Positions 33,402 to 42,243 of a stretch of 64,000 nt of DNA are shown here, one piece after another. Every line of letters starts with the position of its first letter. Positions within the stretch are counted from its first letter, which is position 1. This DNA comes from Treponema sp. (GTDB taxonomy: Bacteria; Spirochaetota; Spirochaetia; Treponematales; Treponemataceae), in assembly GCA_016293005.1 (NCBI GenBank), contig JAEDFA010000002.1, positions 1-64,000 on the forward strand. Direction: 5' to 3'. A program made the translations under genes and the position numbers. The notes under the pieces were generated by a model. That model ran no database searches, had not been told where the DNA came from, and was given only the letters and a program-made list of their open reading frames with translations.

Positions 33402-34481
33402 ATGAAAATAAAACTGGCTGCAATTTTTTTATGTTTTTTAATTTTTTCAGCATGTAAATCTTCTGACAATTTAAATGTTAATTCTTCTTTTCTTGAATAC
33501 AGGGGCGCGGATATTTCGTATTTTAAACAACTAGAAGAAAACAATGTTCAGTTTTATAAAAATGGAAAAATCAAATCTTTGTTTGAAATTTTAAAAGATG
33601 CAGGAGTAAACTGGATTCGCCTTAGGTTGTGGCATTCTCCCTCGGATTCAACTAATAATCTTGAAAACACTTTATCCGTTGCAAAGCGTGTGAAGGATTT
33701 TGGTTTTAAATTTCTTCTTGATATTCATTATTCAGATTCTTGGGCAGATCCTTCAAGTCAAACTATTCCTTCAGAATGGGAGTCTTACGATTTTGAAAAA
33801 CTTAAAAATGCTGTGTCATCTTATACAAAAGATGTTCTTTCATCTTTTTCAAACGCTGGCTGTGTTCCTGATATGGTTCAGACTGGAAACGAAATTTCAA
33901 ACGGAATGCTCTGGCCTTATGGAAAGATAAAAGATGGCGGCGATTGTTCTGAGTTTATGGCTCTTCTTTCTTCTGCAGTAAATGAGGTACGAAATTTTGA
34001 TTCGAAAATTAAAATAATGCTTCATGTTCCTTGTGATAAAGATATTGAAAAGGTTTTGTGGTGGTATTCACAGGCGGAAAAGTATGAAATTGACTATGAT
34101 GTCATTGGACTTTCATATTATTCGTTTTTTACGGGAAAAGATTTTTCGATTGTTTTTGAAACTGTAAAGACTTTAGTCGATAAATTTGCAAAAGAAGTTT
34201 GTATTGCAGAAACTTCTTATCCCTGGACGCTTTCATGGAATGATAATGAAAACAATCTTGTCGGGTGTGAAGAACAGCTTATTTCTGGTTTTCCGGCTAC
34301 AAAAGAAGGTCAGCAGAATTATTTAAATGAATTGTGCAAAAAAGTTTACGATTCAGGTGGCTTGGGAGTATTCTGGTGGGAACCTGAAGCGGTTTCTGTT
34401 TCAGGATTTACTTCTTCTATAGAGAACCTTTCCTGGTTTGATTTTGATAATCAATATATTGGAACAAAATTTTTTAAATAA
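33402..34481 (+). CDS. GH53 arabinogalactan endo-beta-1,4-galactanase, lipoprotein
   Basis: GH53 enzymes cut beta-1,4-galactan side chains of pectin. The 359-residue protein has a lipoprotein signal with lipobox FSAC (Cys18), so it is anchored outside the cytoplasm. The GH53 opening YRGADISYFKQLE (about 33-45), WIRLRLWHSP, and LLDIHYSDSWADP are characteristic. The predicted acid/base Glu164 lies in QTGNEISNGMLWPYG and the nucleophile Glu270 in CIAETSYPWT. No other pectin gene is adjacent. The activity points to a plant-fibre diet, as in rumen treponemes. Confidence 0.92.
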   Translation: MKIKLAAIFLCFLIFSACKSSDNLNVNSSFLEYRGADISYFKQLEENNVQFYKNGKIKSLFEILKDAGVNWIRLRLWHSPSDSTNNLENTLSVAKRVKDFGFKFLLDIHYSDSWADPSSQTIPSEWESYDFEKLKNAVSSYTKDVLSSFSNAGCVPDMVQTGNEISNGMLWPYGKIKDGGDCSEFMALLSSAVNEVRNFDSKIKIMLHVPCDKDIEKVLWWYSQAEKYEIDYDVIGLSYYSFFTGKDFSIVFETVKTLVDKFAKEVCIAETSYPWTLSWNDNENNLVGCEEQLISGFPATKEGQQNYLNELCKKVYDSGGLGVFWWEPEAVSVSGFTSSIENLSWFDFDNQYIGTKFFK

Positions 34482-34535
34482 ACAATTGTGAAAAATCAAT
34501 TAATTTTTATTTATTTGCAAGGCTTTTAGCATTAT

Positions 34536-34565
34536 AGACGGTTTTAACAGGGAATATTTTATAAT
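34536..34565 (+). promoter_or_regulatory. Weak promoter candidate for the LolA-like gene
   Basis: TAGACG at 34536-34541 and a perfect TATAAT at 34560-34565 have an 18-base spacer. The -10 is convincing and the -35 poor. Confidence 0.35.
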
Positions 34566-34612
34566 GCGCAAAGTTCTGCCTGTGCTTGACGGTAAAGGGT
34601 ATCTTTAATAAA

Positions 34613-35296
34613 ATGGATTGTATGATTAAAAAGGTAAATTGTTTTTTTTATATTTGTCTGTGTTTTTGTGTTAATGCTTTTTCTCAGGGAATTGTTACTG
34701 CCAGTGATTATTTTAAATCCGTTTCTGATTATTATGCAACGCTTAAAGATTATGAAGCTTCTGTAGAAATTGTCGCTGACAAGCAGGAAATGATGGGAAT
34801 TGTTTCTTATAAAAAGCCGGATCTTTTAAAAATCGAATTTTCAAAGCCACAGGATCAGGTAATTGTTTTTAATGGAGAAATGCTTACAATTTATCTTCCA
34901 GGCTCTTCTTCGGTGTTGCAGCAGTCTGTTCAGTCTGATAAAGCTAATGCAGCCTCTATTGCAACATCTCAAGGTCTTTCATTATTAAGGCGTTATTATG
35001 TAATCGCGTATGAGTTTGGACAGGATCCTTTACCGCTTGAAAACGGCTCAAACGAGCAGGTAGTCAAATTAAAATTGTCGCGCAGAAATACTTCAGAGGC
35101 ATTTCAGACTATAAAAATTGCAATAAACAGTGAAACAAACCTTATTCGCAGGATTGAAGCGTTCACTCCAAAAGGTGAAACTTACAGCTTTAATTTTTTG
35201 GATTATAAAATCAATCAGGATATTACAGACCAGCGTTTTATTTATGATGCGCCGTCTTCTGCAAATAATTACAATAATTTTCTTTTTTCGGAGTAG
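34613..35296 (+). CDS. LolA-like outer-membrane lipoprotein carrier
   Basis: LolA-type periplasmic carriers shuttle lipoproteins from the inner to the outer membrane. The protein of about 227 residues has a signal peptide (hydrophobic ICLCFCVNAFS, cut before about residue 26). A beta-rich domain follows, including GIVSYKKPDLLKIEFSKP and VIVFNGEMLTIYLPGS, as in the LolA/DUF4292 superfamily. Two ATG codons (34613 and 34622) are possible; neither has an ideal ribosome-binding site and the first is used here. The RodZ-like gene follows after three bases. Confidence 0.75.
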   Translation: MDCMIKKVNCFFYICLCFCVNAFSQGIVTASDYFKSVSDYYATLKDYEASVEIVADKQEMMGIVSYKKPDLLKIEFSKPQDQVIVFNGEMLTIYLPGSSSVLQQSVQSDKANAASIATSQGLSLLRRYYVIAYEFGQDPLPLENGSNEQVVKLKLSRRNTSEAFQTIKIAINSETNLIRRIEAFTPKGETYSFNFLDYKINQDITDQRFIYDAPSSANNYNNFLFSE

Positions 35297-35299
35297 TTT

Positions 35300-36379
35300 A
35301 TGGACAGCTACGGAGAAATTTTGCGCAATGCAAGACAAGTTAAAGGTCTTGATATAGATACTGTCGCTCGGGAAACTTCTATTATCAGTTCTTATATCGA
35401 AGGGCTTGAAAACGAAGACAATTCTGCGTTTCCTGGAGAAGCCTATTTAATGGGCTTTTTAAAAAATTATTCAGAATATTTAGGTCTTGATTCATCTCAG
35501 GTAATAATTCTTTATAAGAATAAAATGCTTCAGGAATCTCCTGTGCCGCAGGAACTTTTGGCAAAAAAAGAACGAAAGTATCTTGTTCCGCTTATTGCAG
35601 GACTTTCAGTTTTTTTTGTTTTGCTTGTAACTGGAATTATTCTTTTCATTTTTAGAAAGAATTTTTTTTCACAAGAAACTGTCGTAAATGCAATTGATTC
35701 AACAACAAAAATTTATGAACTTTCTGACAGAGTTTTCAACGGAAGGTTTTACAAAGGCGATCAAATTCTTTTCCCAGAAGAAAAAGGAAACATCGTTCTT
35801 ACTGTAAATGATACGGTCGGCGCATTCGTTCTTTCAACTCCTGTCGGAAATCTTTTTACAGAATTATCAGAAGAAACCGAACTTGATATAAATGGTGATA
35901 AAATTTCAGATTTGGTTGTATATGTTTCAGATCTTTCGATGACAGATTCAAGGCGCGGGGCTGAAGTCAGGCTTATAAAACGAAGCGGAAATGTGAGTTC
36001 TCAAGTTTCAATGTCAGATATTCCTTATGTTACGGAAGTTGAAAATTCTGCAAAAAGAATTGTTCTTCTTGAAGATACAAGGGCTTATCCGTTTACGCTA
36101 AAAGGAACTTTCCGTGGTTCGTGTGTTCTGCGTTATAAAATTGACAGGCATGAATCAGTTGAATATTTTTACACAAACGGTGAAGTTATTACGATGACTG
36201 CAAGCAACGGAATCAGGCTTTGGATGAGTAACGGAAACACTGTAAAATTCTCGATTGTTGCAGATTCATCAAATATTGACCTTGAACTTGGTAAAGCCGG
36301 AAAAATTGTTGCAGAAGACATTAAATGGATAAAAGATTCTGACGGAAAATATAAACTGGTGGTGATTGAACTTGACTAA
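35300..36379 (+). CDS. RodZ-like helix-turn-helix membrane protein
   Basis: RodZ-type proteins link the cytoskeleton MreB to the wall-synthesis machinery. The 359-residue protein has an N-terminal helix-turn-helix (about 4-75, YGEILRNARQVKGLDIDTVARETSI and AYLMGFLKNYSEYLGLD), a basic linker and one membrane helix (about 93-117). A long periplasmic domain ends with a DUF4115-type beta domain (NGIRLWMSNGNTVKFSI). GGAG precedes the ATG. It overlaps the start of rimO. Confidence 0.85.
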   Translation: MDSYGEILRNARQVKGLDIDTVARETSIISSYIEGLENEDNSAFPGEAYLMGFLKNYSEYLGLDSSQVIILYKNKMLQESPVPQELLAKKERKYLVPLIAGLSVFFVLLVTGIILFIFRKNFFSQETVVNAIDSTTKIYELSDRVFNGRFYKGDQILFPEEKGNIVLTVNDTVGAFVLSTPVGNLFTELSEETELDINGDKISDLVVYVSDLSMTDSRRGAEVRLIKRSGNVSSQVSMSDIPYVTEVENSAKRIVLLEDTRAYPFTLKGTFRGSCVLRYKIDRHESVEYFYTNGEVITMTASNGIRLWMSNGNTVKFSIVADSSNIDLELGKAGKIVAEDIKWIKDSDGKYKLVVIELD

Positions 36380-37826
36380 ATTTTTTATAGACCAGCATGG
36401 ATGTGCAAAAAATCAGGTTGATGCTGAATTTTTAATTTCTCACCTTGAAAATCTTGGTCTTGTTCAGACTTTTGAACCTTCAGAAGCTGATATAATAATT
36501 ATAAATTCGTGCGGTTTTATTCAAAGTGCAAAAGAAGAATCGTTAAATGCTGTCTGTGCGGCAAAAAACGATTATCCGGATGCAAAAATTATTCTTGCAG
36601 GTTGTCTTGCAGAGCGTTATGCACAGGAATTAAACGAATCGTTACCGGAAGCAGATGCAATTTTTGGGAACGGAAATCTTGAAAAAATTGATGAAGTTAT
36701 AAAAAACATTCTCGACGGAAAAAAATCTGTTGTAAAGGCGGAACAAAAAGGAATCTCGTGCACAAATAGAAAAACCTTTCTTTCTTATCGTGGTTCTGCG
36801 TATGTAAAAATCACGGAAGGTTGCAATAACTGTTGTTCTTTCTGTGCAATTCCGTTGATTCGTGGTTCTTTAAGAAGCAGAAAGGCATCAGAAATCGTTT
36901 CAGAAATAGAAAATCTTGTTTCAAACGGCATCGTAGAAATAAATTTAATCGGTCAGGATTTGGCTGCATACGGAACAGGGCTTTCTGACGATGTTTTTGG
37001 AAACGGCAGGGAAAAACTTTTTTTAATAACAGAAGAATCTCAGGAAAAAATGAGCGCTCTTGCGTGCCTTTTACAGAAAATTTCTGAAATTCCTGGAAAT
37101 TTTAGAATCAGACTTCTTTACATTCATCCTGATCATTTTGATAAAAACATTCTTTCCGTCATGAAAAATGATAATCGCTTTATTCCGTATTTTGACATTC
37201 CATTTCAGTCTGGCGATGATAACCTCATAAAAAAAATGAACAGAATCGGCTCAAGCGCTAAGTATTTAAATCTTGTTTCTTCGATAAGAGCTGTTTTCCC
37301 AGATGCTGCAATCAGAACTACATTTCTTACAGGTTTTCCAGGCGAAACTGAACAGATGTTTTCAAATACTAAAGCCTTTTTAAAAGAATTAAATGCAAGT
37401 TGGGGCGGCTCGTTTTCATACAGTAAAGAAGAGGATACTCCATCATTCTCCATGAAAAATCAGGTTTCAAAAAAAATTGCAAAAGAACGTTCAGAGGAAC
37501 TTGTTAAACTTCAGGCTGAATGTACACAAAATTATCTGAAGCATTTTGTAGGAACTGTTGTCGATGTTTTAATTGAAGAAGTTTTAGATGGAGAAGATTC
37601 GTTTGCAATTGCTCGCGCATGGTTTCAGGCACCGGAAGTTGATGGTTCTGTTGTTGTTCGGTTTAACAAAGAAGATTCTTTATCGCGTCTTGTAAAGCCG
37701 GGTCGTTTTGTAAAGGTAAGACTTGATTCTGTGAGTGCTGTCGATTTGAGTGGAATTTTAATTTCAGATTCGCTCTTTAATTCTTCTTCTGATTCAGAAT
37801 ATGTTTTTGCGCCGGAAAAAATTTAA
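36372..37826 (+). CDS. rimO: Ribosomal protein S12 methylthiotransferase RimO
   Basis: RimO is a radical SAM enzyme that adds a methylthio group to an Asp of ribosomal protein S12. About 484 residues. The N-terminal cluster-binding domain has DQHGCAKNQVDAE, INSCGF and LAGCLAERY. The radical SAM core has CNNCCSFCAIP (C-x3-C-x2-C), preceded by YVKITEG. A TRAM domain ends the protein. Translation must start at TTG, since no ATG is present. TTG 36372 is preferred over TTG 36366 because GGTGGTGA lies about six bases ahead of it. It overlaps the RodZ-like gene by eight bases. Confidence 0.95.
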   Translation: MTKFFIDQHGCAKNQVDAEFLISHLENLGLVQTFEPSEADIIIINSCGFIQSAKEESLNAVCAAKNDYPDAKIILAGCLAERYAQELNESLPEADAIFGNGNLEKIDEVIKNILDGKKSVVKAEQKGISCTNRKTFLSYRGSAYVKITEGCNNCCSFCAIPLIRGSLRSRKASEIVSEIENLVSNGIVEINLIGQDLAAYGTGLSDDVFGNGREKLFLITEESQEKMSALACLLQKISEIPGNFRIRLLYIHPDHFDKNILSVMKNDNRFIPYFDIPFQSGDDNLIKKMNRIGSSAKYLNLVSSIRAVFPDAAIRTTFLTGFPGETEQMFSNTKAFLKELNASWGGSFSYSKEEDTPSFSMKNQVSKKIAKERSEELVKLQAECTQNYLKHFVGTVVDVLIEEVLDGEDSFAIARAWFQAPEVDGSVVVRFNKEDSLSRLVKPGRFVKVRLDSVSAVDLSGILISDSLFNSSSDSEYVFAPEKI

Positions 37827-37880
37827 GTTTATACCGGTAAAATTTTGAATCTGTTTTAATGTGACGGTGGTGGTAGGTAA

Positions 37881-40142
37881 ATGGACTTTGATTATCTTGA
37901 AGTTTTAAATCCTGAACAGCGTCTTGCTGTAGAACATTCCGGCTCTCCGCTTTTGATTCTTGCGGGCGCTGGTTCTGGAAAAACTCGTGTAATTACAACA
38001 AAAATTGCGTACTTGATTCAAAAGAAAAACATAATGCCTTATAATATTCTGGCTGTAACTTTTACAAAAAAAGCGGCAAAAGAAATGAAGGAAAGGGCAA
38101 TCGCTTTGGAAAGTTCGGCTTCTTTCTGTCAAATCAGGACTTTTCATTCGTTTGGCGCATGGTTTTTGCGAAAATACGCTTTTTATGCAGGACTTGAACC
38201 GAATTTTACAGTTTACGATGACGATGATTCCCTTGAAATTTTAAAATCGGCTTTTCCATCGCTTCCCAAAAAAAACTTAAATTATGTAATGCACGATATT
38301 TCTCTTGCAAAAGATTATTGTCTTTCGCCAGACGATAAAGAACTTGAGGTTTTTGATTCAACGGGCTATCTTTATCCTGCATATAAGGCATACGAAAAAA
38401 AACTTAAATCAACTGGAAATGTCGATTTTGGTGATTTAATCAGGCTTCCTGTAAAAATTATGGAAGAAAACTCAGAAATTCAGCGTCAGATGAACTATCG
38501 CTTTAAGGTGATAATGGTCGATGAATATCAGGATTCAAATGTTGCGCAGTTTAAGCTTTTGAAAATGCTTTCTGGTAATCCTGAAGAAACAGGCTGTTAT
38601 GTCTGTGTTGTGGGGGATGATGACCAGTCGATTTATAAATTTCGCGGTGCAGAAGTAAAAAATATAATTCAGTTTCCCGATGTTTACAAAAATACTCAGA
38701 TAATCCGCCTTGAAAGAAATTACCGTTCAACCGCAAAAATTTTAAAGACGGCGGATGTTATAATCAGTAAAAATAAAAATAGACTTGGAAAAACTCTTGT
38801 CTCTCAGCGCGGTGAAGGCGAAAAACCAAGCCTGACTTTTTTGCGCGACCAGAATGCAGAAGCAATGTATTGTGCTCATCTTATTAAAAACGATGTTTAT
38901 TCTTCTGACAATGCAAAATTCAGCGACTGGGCAATTTTATACAGGACGAATGCGCAGTCACTTTCCTTTGAAAAAGAATTCATGCATCAGAAAATTCCAT
39001 ATATTGTCGTTGGCGCTTTAAAATTCTTTCAGCGTGAAGAAGTGAAAGATTTGATTTCGTGGCTTGAACTTTTGTCAAATCCGGGAAACGAAGTCGCTTT
39101 TAAAAGAATCATAAATAAACCCGCGAGAGCAATCGGTGAAAAAACCGTTTTTAATATTTTAAATGATGCCTCTTCGTATGCGGAAGAAAATTCTTCGAAT
39201 ATGAATTTAATCGAAACTTTAAAAAGACTTTCAGGAACTTTTTCTAAAAAGGCAGAAGAAGGCGTTAAGACTTTTTTAAAGCTTTACGATTCATTTAAAA
39301 AAGAATTAAAGATTTCAAAAGAATTAAAAACTTTCTTCGATGAAGAATCATTAGAAAATCAAGGTATTGAAAATACAGAAGATTTTGAAAAACCTCTTTC
39401 ACATTTAATTTTAAAAATTGCAAACGACTCAGGGCTTTTGGAATATTACACTGAAAAAGATGCCTTAAATTCTTCTGGAAAAGTTGACAACATAAACGAA
39501 TTTTCAAATTCTGCAAACAAATGTGATTGCTCTGTTTTAGGCTTGATTCAGTTTCTTGACACAATTGAACTTGACCGCGCTGTTTCTGAAAACGATGACG
39601 AAAAAAAAGATGCCGTTACGCTCATTACGATGCATAATACAAAAGGTCTTGAGTTTAACAAAGTCGTTATTACCGGAATGGAAGCAGGTATTTTTCCGCG
39701 TCAGGATAAAATTGGAGATGAACTTGAAGAAGAGAGAAGGCTTTTTTATGTTGCTTTGACTCGTGCAAAAGATGAACTTTATCTTACATCGTGTAATTTT
39801 AGGACTTATTTCGGGAAAACTTCGCAGATGATGGTAAGCCCTTTCCTTTTGGACGAAAAAAATCTTTTTGTTTTAAATGGAGATGTCCCTCCATATTTTC
39901 TTAATAAAAGTTCTTCTGATTCTTTAAAAGAAAATTCTCGCTTTCCAGAATTTTCAGAAAAATGGAAAAAAGGTGTCTGTATTTTCCATGACGATTATGG
40001 TTACGGTCAGATTGTCGAAACTGATTCTTCTTCGGATGATTATGTAATCCGTGTTCGATTTCAAAATGGTGGAATAAAAACTTTCATGCCGGCCTTTCAG
40101 GCAAAGTCGCTTCAGATTGTAAAAGATGAATATGTTTTTTGA
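37881..40142 (+). CDS. UvrD/Rep/PcrA-family ATP-dependent DNA helicase
   Basis: This superfamily 1A helicase unwinds DNA with 3'-5' polarity in repair or replication restart. The 753-residue protein shows LNPEQRLAVEH, Walker A LAGAGSGKTRVI (about 30-41), TFTKKAAKEM, the DEYQD box (about 214-218), GDDDQSIYKFRGA, ERNYRS, TMHNTKGLEF, and VALTRAKDELYL. The last 60 residues (GYGQIVE, VRFQNGGIKTF) resemble the PcrA C-terminal Tudor-like domain. Whether it is PcrA or Rep cannot be fixed by eye. Confidence 0.95.
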   Translation: MDFDYLEVLNPEQRLAVEHSGSPLLILAGAGSGKTRVITTKIAYLIQKKNIMPYNILAVTFTKKAAKEMKERAIALESSASFCQIRTFHSFGAWFLRKYAFYAGLEPNFTVYDDDDSLEILKSAFPSLPKKNLNYVMHDISLAKDYCLSPDDKELEVFDSTGYLYPAYKAYEKKLKSTGNVDFGDLIRLPVKIMEENSEIQRQMNYRFKVIMVDEYQDSNVAQFKLLKMLSGNPEETGCYVCVVGDDDQSIYKFRGAEVKNIIQFPDVYKNTQIIRLERNYRSTAKILKTADVIISKNKNRLGKTLVSQRGEGEKPSLTFLRDQNAEAMYCAHLIKNDVYSSDNAKFSDWAILYRTNAQSLSFEKEFMHQKIPYIVVGALKFFQREEVKDLISWLELLSNPGNEVAFKRIINKPARAIGEKTVFNILNDASSYAEENSSNMNLIETLKRLSGTFSKKAEEGVKTFLKLYDSFKKELKISKELKTFFDEESLENQGIENTEDFEKPLSHLILKIANDSGLLEYYTEKDALNSSGKVDNINEFSNSANKCDCSVLGLIQFLDTIELDRAVSENDDEKKDAVTLITMHNTKGLEFNKVVITGMEAGIFPRQDKIGDELEEERRLFYVALTRAKDELYLTSCNFRTYFGKTSQMMVSPFLLDEKNLFVLNGDVPPYFLNKSSSDSLKENSRFPEFSEKWKKGVCIFHDDYGYGQIVETDSSSDDYVIRVRFQNGGIKTFMPAFQAKSLQIVKDEYVF

Positions 40143-41007
40143 TGAAGTTTCTTTTAAAAAATTTATTTTGCCGGGAACAAACCGAAAAGATTTTATTCTC
40201 TCTGAACTCAAAAGAAACGGAATTGAATGTTATGTAATGCCTGTTGAAAATAAAAATCATATTTATGTAAAATTCCCTCAGTCTTCTTATAATCCGGAAT
40301 ACAGAATTAAAACTGTTATCGCCCATTACGATATCGTTTTAGAAAGTCCTGGCGCAAATGATAACAGTTTTGCCGTTTTTGCACTTATGGAATTTGCAAA
40401 ATTTTTAAACGAAACGAAATTTCCTCACAATATAAGGCTGATTTTTACAGACGGCGAAGAATTTTCTGGGAGCGTAAAAAATCAGGGGGCGTTTGCACTC
40501 GCAGCTCTTTTTAAAAAACTTTCAATTACGAAAGATTATATTTTTGTTTTTGACTGCATGGGGCGTGGAAACATTCCGATTCTTGCAAAGACTGTTTTTT
40601 CGCCGAAAGTTTCAAAAAATTTTTACAGGGAATTTTTGACTCTCGAAAACTGTGCAAAATCGATTCTTTCTTCTGCAAATTCAAAGTATCTTGTTCTTCC
40701 AGTTCCTTACAGCGATAATGCAGGCTTTATTGCAAACGGACTTTTTTCCTGCGCCATAACGATGCTCCCTGAAAATGAAGCAAATCTTTTTATGTATAAT
40801 CTTATGAAAAATCCGTTTCTTGAAGATTATGTTTTGAATAACAGAAAGAATTTGTCAAAAGAAGAGTGCGATTTTTTTAAAAAACTTATTCCAAAAACTT
40901 GGAATTTTTTTCATACTCAAAACGATGATTTTTCCTTGCTGACTTTAGAAAGTTTTTCCGTAATGATGAGAATTCTTTTTTCGCTTTCTCAGGCTGCTTT
41001 TATTTAA
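40126..41007 (+). CDS. M28-like zinc-dependent peptidase
   Basis: Motifs of the M28 aminopeptidase fold are visible over 293 residues: AHYDIVLESPGANDNSFAVFALMEF supplies His and Asp ligands, IFTDGEEFSG the Glu pair, VFDCMGRG another Asp, and a late His in NFFHTQNDD. There is no signal peptide, so it acts in the cytoplasm. The peptide substrate is unknown. The ATG at 40126 (or 40132, two codons on) overlaps the end of the helicase gene, which indicates coupling. No Shine-Dalgarno sequence is apparent. Confidence 0.78.
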   Translation: MNMFFDEVSFKKFILPGTNRKDFILSELKRNGIECYVMPVENKNHIYVKFPQSSYNPEYRIKTVIAHYDIVLESPGANDNSFAVFALMEFAKFLNETKFPHNIRLIFTDGEEFSGSVKNQGAFALAALFKKLSITKDYIFVFDCMGRGNIPILAKTVFSPKVSKNFYREFLTLENCAKSILSSANSKYLVLPVPYSDNAGFIANGLFSCAITMLPENEANLFMYNLMKNPFLEDYVLNNRKNLSKEECDFFKKLIPKTWNFFHTQNDDFSLLTLESFSVMMRILFSLSQAAFI

Positions 41008-41009
41008 AG

Positions 41010-42176
41010 TCAGAAAGTTTTAAGCACTTTTTTAAAGATTTCAAGTCCTTCATCGATTTCTTTTTTAGAAATTGTAAGCGGCGGAAGAAATCTTACAACA
41101 TCGTTTCCGGCAGTTGTCGTGCAAAGACCTTCTTCAAGGCATTTTACTTCGATGTCAAAAGGTTTTATTGTCGATTCAATTTGGATTCCAATCATGAGTC
41201 CTTTTCCGCGGACATCTTTTACAAATGGAAAATTCCATGCTTTTATGGTGTTTCTGATGTAATCGCCTTTTTCCGTTACATTCTGGAGAAATTTATTTTT
41301 GTTTACGGTTTCTAAAACTACTTCTGCGGCCGCACAGACTAAAGGGTTTCCTGCAAATGTTGACTGGTGGTCTCCGGCTTTAAAAACATCTTTTGCTTTT
41401 CCCCTGAAAAGACATGCTCCCATTGGAAGTCCACCGGCGATTCCCTTTGCAAGCGTTACGACTTCTGCATTTAGTCCAAGACTGTCGCTATAGAGGAAAG
41501 AGCCTGTTCGCCCGATTCCAGTCTGAACTTCGTCAATCATTACGATAGCACCGGCTTTTCTTGCTTTTTCACATGCCGCAAGTGCCCATTCTTTGTCGAT
41601 TAAATTTACGCCACCTTCGCCCTGGATTGATTCCATAAACAACGCTGCACAGGTGTCGTCAAAGGCGTTTTCAAGGCTTTCAAAATCGTTTGCCTTAATT
41701 GTTTTAAATCCTTCTGGATATGGGGCAAAACATTCCGGGTGAAATTTATTCTGCCCGGTTGCAGTAAGAGTTGCAAGAGTTCTTCCGTGGAAAGATGATT
41801 CAAGAGTTATGATTGTTTTTCTTTTTGAACCGCCGTTTAATTCTCCGTATTTTCTTGCAAGTTTTATTGCCGCTTCATTTGCTTCTGCGCCTGAATTTCC
41901 AAAATATCCGTGGTCAAAGTTTAATTCTTTTAAAAGTTTTTTTGAATATGAAAGCCCCGTGTCGCTGAAATAATAATTTGAAATGTGAATCTGTTTTTTT
42001 GCCTGTTTTGAAATTGCCTTTACGAGCGCCTTGTTATTATGACCTAAAGAATTTACTCCGATTCCTGCGATAAAATCTATGTATTTTTTATTTTTTGAAT
42101 CCCAAAGTGTTGCATTTTTTCCTTTTGTAAATGTGATGTCAAAACTTCCGTAGTTGTTTACAATTAATTTTTCCAT
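41010..42176 (-). CDS. argD: Acetylornithine aminotransferase
   Basis: ArgD is a PLP enzyme of arginine synthesis; related class III enzymes use succinyldiaminopimelate or ornithine. The 388-residue protein has GSFDITFTKGKNATLWD, GNSGAEANEAAIKLAR, the cofactor Asp in IVMIDEVQTGIGRTG, and the PLP-binding Lys in TLAKGIAGGLPMGA. No other arginine gene is nearby, so a dual role in lysine synthesis is possible. CTTAAGGAAAG is the upstream ribosome-binding site. Confidence 0.9.
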   Translation of the reverse strand: MEKLIVNNYGSFDITFTKGKNATLWDSKNKKYIDFIAGIGVNSLGHNNKALVKAISKQAKKQIHISNYYFSDTGLSYSKKLLKELNFDHGYFGNSGAEANEAAIKLARKYGELNGGSKRKTIITLESSFHGRTLATLTATGQNKFHPECFAPYPEGFKTIKANDFESLENAFDDTCAALFMESIQGEGGVNLIDKEWALAACEKARKAGAIVMIDEVQTGIGRTGSFLYSDSLGLNAEVVTLAKGIAGGLPMGACLFRGKAKDVFKAGDHQSTFAGNPLVCAAAEVVLETVNKNKFLQNVTEKGDYIRNTIKAWNFPFVKDVRGKGLMIGIQIESTIKPFDIEVKCLEEGLCTTTAGNDVVRFLPPLTISKKEIDEGLEIFKKVLKTF

Positions 42177-42209
42177 AAGACTTTCCTTAAGTAAGATTGA
42201 ATTCTCTAT

Positions 42210-42238
42210 ACTTTACAGCAATCTTTATCTTCTTTCAA
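42210..42238 (-). promoter_or_regulatory. Possible promoter of argD
   Basis: On the minus strand, TTGAAA (42238-42233) and TAAAGT (42215-42210) are spaced by 17 bases. The -10 matches the consensus at four of six positions. Confidence 0.35.
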
Positions 42239-42243
42239 TCGGA

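Noticed and set aside
39295..39564. 89-codon minus-strand open frame within the helicase gene
   Set aside because: Shadow frame; the helicase motifs continue uninterrupted on the other strand.
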